64,000 nt of DNA from an uncultured Duodenibacillus sp. (GTDB lineage: Bacteria > Pseudomonadota > Gammaproteobacteria > Burkholderiales > Burkholderiaceae_F). Position 1 is the stretch's first letter, and each line of letters opens with the position of its first letter. Position numbers and translations under genes: made by a program. This document shows, one piece after another, positions 62,278 through 64,000 of this stretch. The notes beneath the pieces are model-generated. The model searched no databases and was not told the DNA's origin. It worked only from the letters and a program-made list of their open reading frames with translations. The stretch spans positions 52,529 through 116,528 of the forward strand of contig CALXKM010000043.1 of NCBI GenBank assembly GCA_944388865.1, in the 5' to 3' direction.

Positions 62278-63147
62278 ATGACATTTAATAAGAAGCACTA
62301 CCGTACCCCCGAAGAGGCTTGTCTAGCCGTCGGCGTTGATTTTGACGGTGTTGTGCCCGAAGGTGGAACCAACCGTCGTCTTAATGTTAGTGGCGATCCC
62401 CGTGGTAAGGGGGATGGCAACATCTATACCTTCCCAGATGGCAACGGTGGTTGTGTCACCAATTTCAAAAATGGCGAAAAGGCCACTTGGGGTGAAACTA
62501 GCACGGTAAGCCCACGTAAGAAGCCCCAGGTCAAATACGATGCGCGGCTTAAGGTGCTGTGGCGTAAAGCGCAACCGGTGAAAACACACCCGTACTGCGA
62601 ACGCAAAGGTATTAAGCCGACAAAGCGTGTGCGCCAAATTACGCGCAATGAAATCTATGAAATTTTTGGATGGGCTCCCTGGGAGCTCCTTGATCCTCTT
62701 CTATGTATTCCCTTGACCGATGGTATCGACTTGGTGACGATGCAATTCATCGACATCCAAGGGAAAAAAAGTTTCCTTAAAGGGCACAAAACTAAAGGTG
62801 CCTATTGGTTTACAGGCAAGGCAAATCCTGCAAAAGCGCTAGGCATCGCTGAAGGCGTTGCAACAGCAATCAGTGTGGCCACTGTGAACAAATTTCCTGT
62901 GATAGCAGCGATGAGCAGCAGCAACTTGCTTGAAGTCGCTAAGAAAATCCGGACGCTATTGCCAGATCAGTAGATTTACCTCATTGCTGATGCAGGAAAT
63001 GGCGAAAAAGAAGCTCACGTTGCAGCACACAGTATTGGTGCCCAGGTAGCTGTTCCTGTTTTTACGGAAGCCCTGATTCAAGCTTCTAAAGGCGAGAAGC
63101 TTACGGATTTCAACGATTACTACAAGCTCACGGGAGCTCTGAAATGA
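62278..63147 (+). pseudogene. P4-like TOPRIM primase/helicase N-terminal protein, interrupted by an in-frame amber codon
   Basis: The frame runs from ATG 62278 (GGAG eight bases upstream) to TGA 63145-63147 and is continuous except for one TAG at 62971-62973. Before it: a DUF3987/TOPRIM-type zinc-free N-terminus and LGIAEGVATAISVATVNKFP. After it the same frame continues family-like: IYLIADAGNGEKEAHVAA, FTEALIQASKGEKLTDFNDY. The stop falls just before the Asp-rich TOPRIM strand, so the 231-residue product would lack it. The true stop overlaps the next start (ATGA). This is either a recent nonsense mutation or amber read-through. Confidence 0.8.
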
Positions 63148-63908
63148 CAAAAAAGACTCTTTTGATTGAAGACCTGGCTAGTGAACCTCTGCCGAGTGCG
63201 ATTGATCCAGAGCTGCCTCCGATACAGGAAGGCGAAGTGTCATTTACAGACGCTATGCGCGATTGCGTAGCTCTGTTGAACAAATTCGTGGAGATGAAAC
63301 CCGAACAGGCAATCGTCACATCATTATGGGCTGCTGCTACATGGTTTGTCGATGAATTTGAGTTTGTTCCATACCTTTTGATCACGTCTAAGACGAAAGA
63401 GTGTGGAAAGTCGAGGTTGCTTCAATGTCTGTCGTTGCTTGTAAAAAAGCCGACCAAAGTCAGCGATATCACTCCAGCTGCTACATTCCGCATCCTAAGT
63501 AAGGAAACACGAACGCTCTTGCTCGACGAAGTCGATCAGTATTTGCTTTACCGTGAGGGATTCTTTTCGATTTTGAACGACGGCAATACTCGCGGGAATG
63601 ATATCTGCCGAACAGCTACGAATGCCAGAGGAGGTTTTACTGATGACCTCAAAAAATACTACAGCTTTGGCTTTAAAGCTGTAGCAGGAATCAAGGCAGA
63701 AAAAATCAAGGACACACTCACAAGTCGGAGTATTGTTATTCAACTGCGCAAGAAAGAGTGTACAGGAGAAGCAAGAATTAAAACCAAGCATTATGAATCT
63801 GAATTTGCAGCACTTCGCAGTCGTTTTTATACGTTGAGCTTGCGTTATGGACAAAAAGTCCAAGAGCTTACAGTCCAAAATCTCGACCAGAGAGAGTGTC
63901 GAACGTAA
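63144..63908 (+). CDS. DUF3631-type P-loop protein (helicase-like), 3' end broken
   Basis: The 254-residue frame has a P-loop-like segment (SKTKECGKSRLLQCL, about residues 81-95) and a Walker-B-like strand (TLLLDEVDQYLL), with ITPAATFR and SRSIVIQLRKK, as in DUF3631 proteins that accompany TOPRIM primases. Homologues continue well beyond this point with a C-terminal domain. Here the similarity ends at about base 63890 and a stop follows at 63906, so the gene is truncated, probably by the sequence that starts near 63885. ATGA overlap with the upstream gene implies translational coupling. Confidence 0.75.
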   Translation: MTKKTLLIEDLASEPLPSAIDPELPPIQEGEVSFTDAMRDCVALLNKFVEMKPEQAIVTSLWAAATWFVDEFEFVPYLLITSKTKECGKSRLLQCLSLLVKKPTKVSDITPAATFRILSKETRTLLLDEVDQYLLYREGFFSILNDGNTRGNDICRTATNARGGFTDDLKKYYSFGFKAVAGIKAEKIKDTLTSRSIVIQLRKKECTGEARIKTKHYESEFAALRSRFYTLSLRYGQKVQELTVQNLDQRECRT

Positions 63909-63919
63909 CTAATGCGCTA

Positions 63920-64000
63920 CTACCATTTCTGCTCCAGGTGATGGATCCAATCTTCCGTCGACAGGAGCTTCTGGATGCCGACGGGATCGTCGTACAAGCC
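63920..64000 (-). CDS. 3' end of an unidentified minus-strand gene, possibly of an insertion sequence (partial)
   Basis: From the window edge the minus strand reads 26 sensible residues (LYDDPVGIQKLL, then STEDWIHHLEQKW) to a TAG at 63920-63922. The DNA here looks more GC-rich than the neighbouring element, and it begins where the DUF3631 gene breaks off, which fits an insertion sequence or other inserted gene. The family cannot be named from so short a piece. Confidence 0.4.
   Translation of the reverse strand, partial: GLYDDPVGIQKLLSTEDWIHHLEQKW

Larger units (their letters stand above)
54551..64000. mobile_element. Integrated element at tRNA-Ser (left part; right end outside window)
   Basis: Everything right of tRNA-Ser(GGA) differs from the rest of the window: visibly AT-richer DNA, an integrase first, a four-gene accessory operon, a long gene-free repeat region, an AlpA-type regulator and a P4-like primase/helicase module. 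This is the build of a satellite-phage-like or integrative element. The far attachment site, a repeat of the tRNA 3' end, is not in the window, so the end is unknown. Confidence 0.75.

Overview
The window reads as chromosome of a gut-type betaproteobacterium of the order Burkholderiales, most likely Sutterellaceae (Sutterella/Parasutterella-like). This is inferred from gene style, not from a database match. The pointers are betaproteobacterial housekeeping blocks (tsaB-rimI-UDG-lapB, pepA-holC, ilvI-ilvH-ilvC, ppiD, proS), a moderately high GC content, anaerobe-type genes (DUF134/NifX protein, oxamate carbamoyltransferase, adenine deaminase, DUF362) and a perfect FNR-type palindrome.

Layout. 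1-1600: a DUF134-NifX fusion with a Cys/His-rich tail, a dead AAA-ATPase fragment, and two tandem tRNA-Asp genes with their own promoter and terminator. 1.7-15.5 kb: a catabolic island holding carbamate kinase, a LysR regulator, all three oxamate carbamoyltransferase subunits (allG, allF/fdrA, and a divergent allH), an amidase, an FAH-fold enzyme, two sister MFS permeases, a flavin reductase and adenine deaminase. The all genes and carbamate kinase together would break down an oxalurate-like ureido compound to carbamoyl phosphate and then ATP. 15.6-54.2 kb: mostly core genes (ppiD, proS, yihY, tsaB, rimI, UDG, lapB, pepA, holC, rpe, lysC, acyl-CoA synthetase, RNA methyltransferase, ilvI/H/C, cobB). 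Accessory items are interspersed: a DMT exporter, a FixJ-type response regulator, a double Phd-like protein, a DSD1-type PLP enzyme, two SNF-family sodium symporters, a stand-alone outer-membrane barrel, an AbgA-type amidohydrolase and a LysE exporter. A gene-free kilobase at 37.5-38.5 kb carries a candidate small RNA and the FNR box.

54.5 kb to the right edge: an integrated element that begins at tRNA-Ser(GGA) with a tyrosine recombinase and is visibly AT-richer than the rest. It carries a tightly coupled four-gene minus-strand operon: a four-TM coiled-coil protein, a membrane-anchored vWA-like protein, a MotA/TolQ/ExbB-like channel protein with a long coiled-coil tail, and an ExbD/MotB-like partner. 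This resembles an ion-driven envelope machine built on the same plan as Zorya ZorAB but with different partners, and it is the best candidate for an undescribed system. Upstream of it lies 1.2 kb of gene-free DNA with two diverged ~100-bp tandem units, each ending in a hairpin plus T-run on the operon strand, and further short repeats. Next come an AlpA-type regulator and a P4-like replication module. Its TOPRIM primase is cut by an in-frame amber codon, and its helicase-like gene is broken about 90 bp before the window ends, probably by another insertion.

All calls come from reading translations and DNA by eye. No alignment, folding or database search was run.
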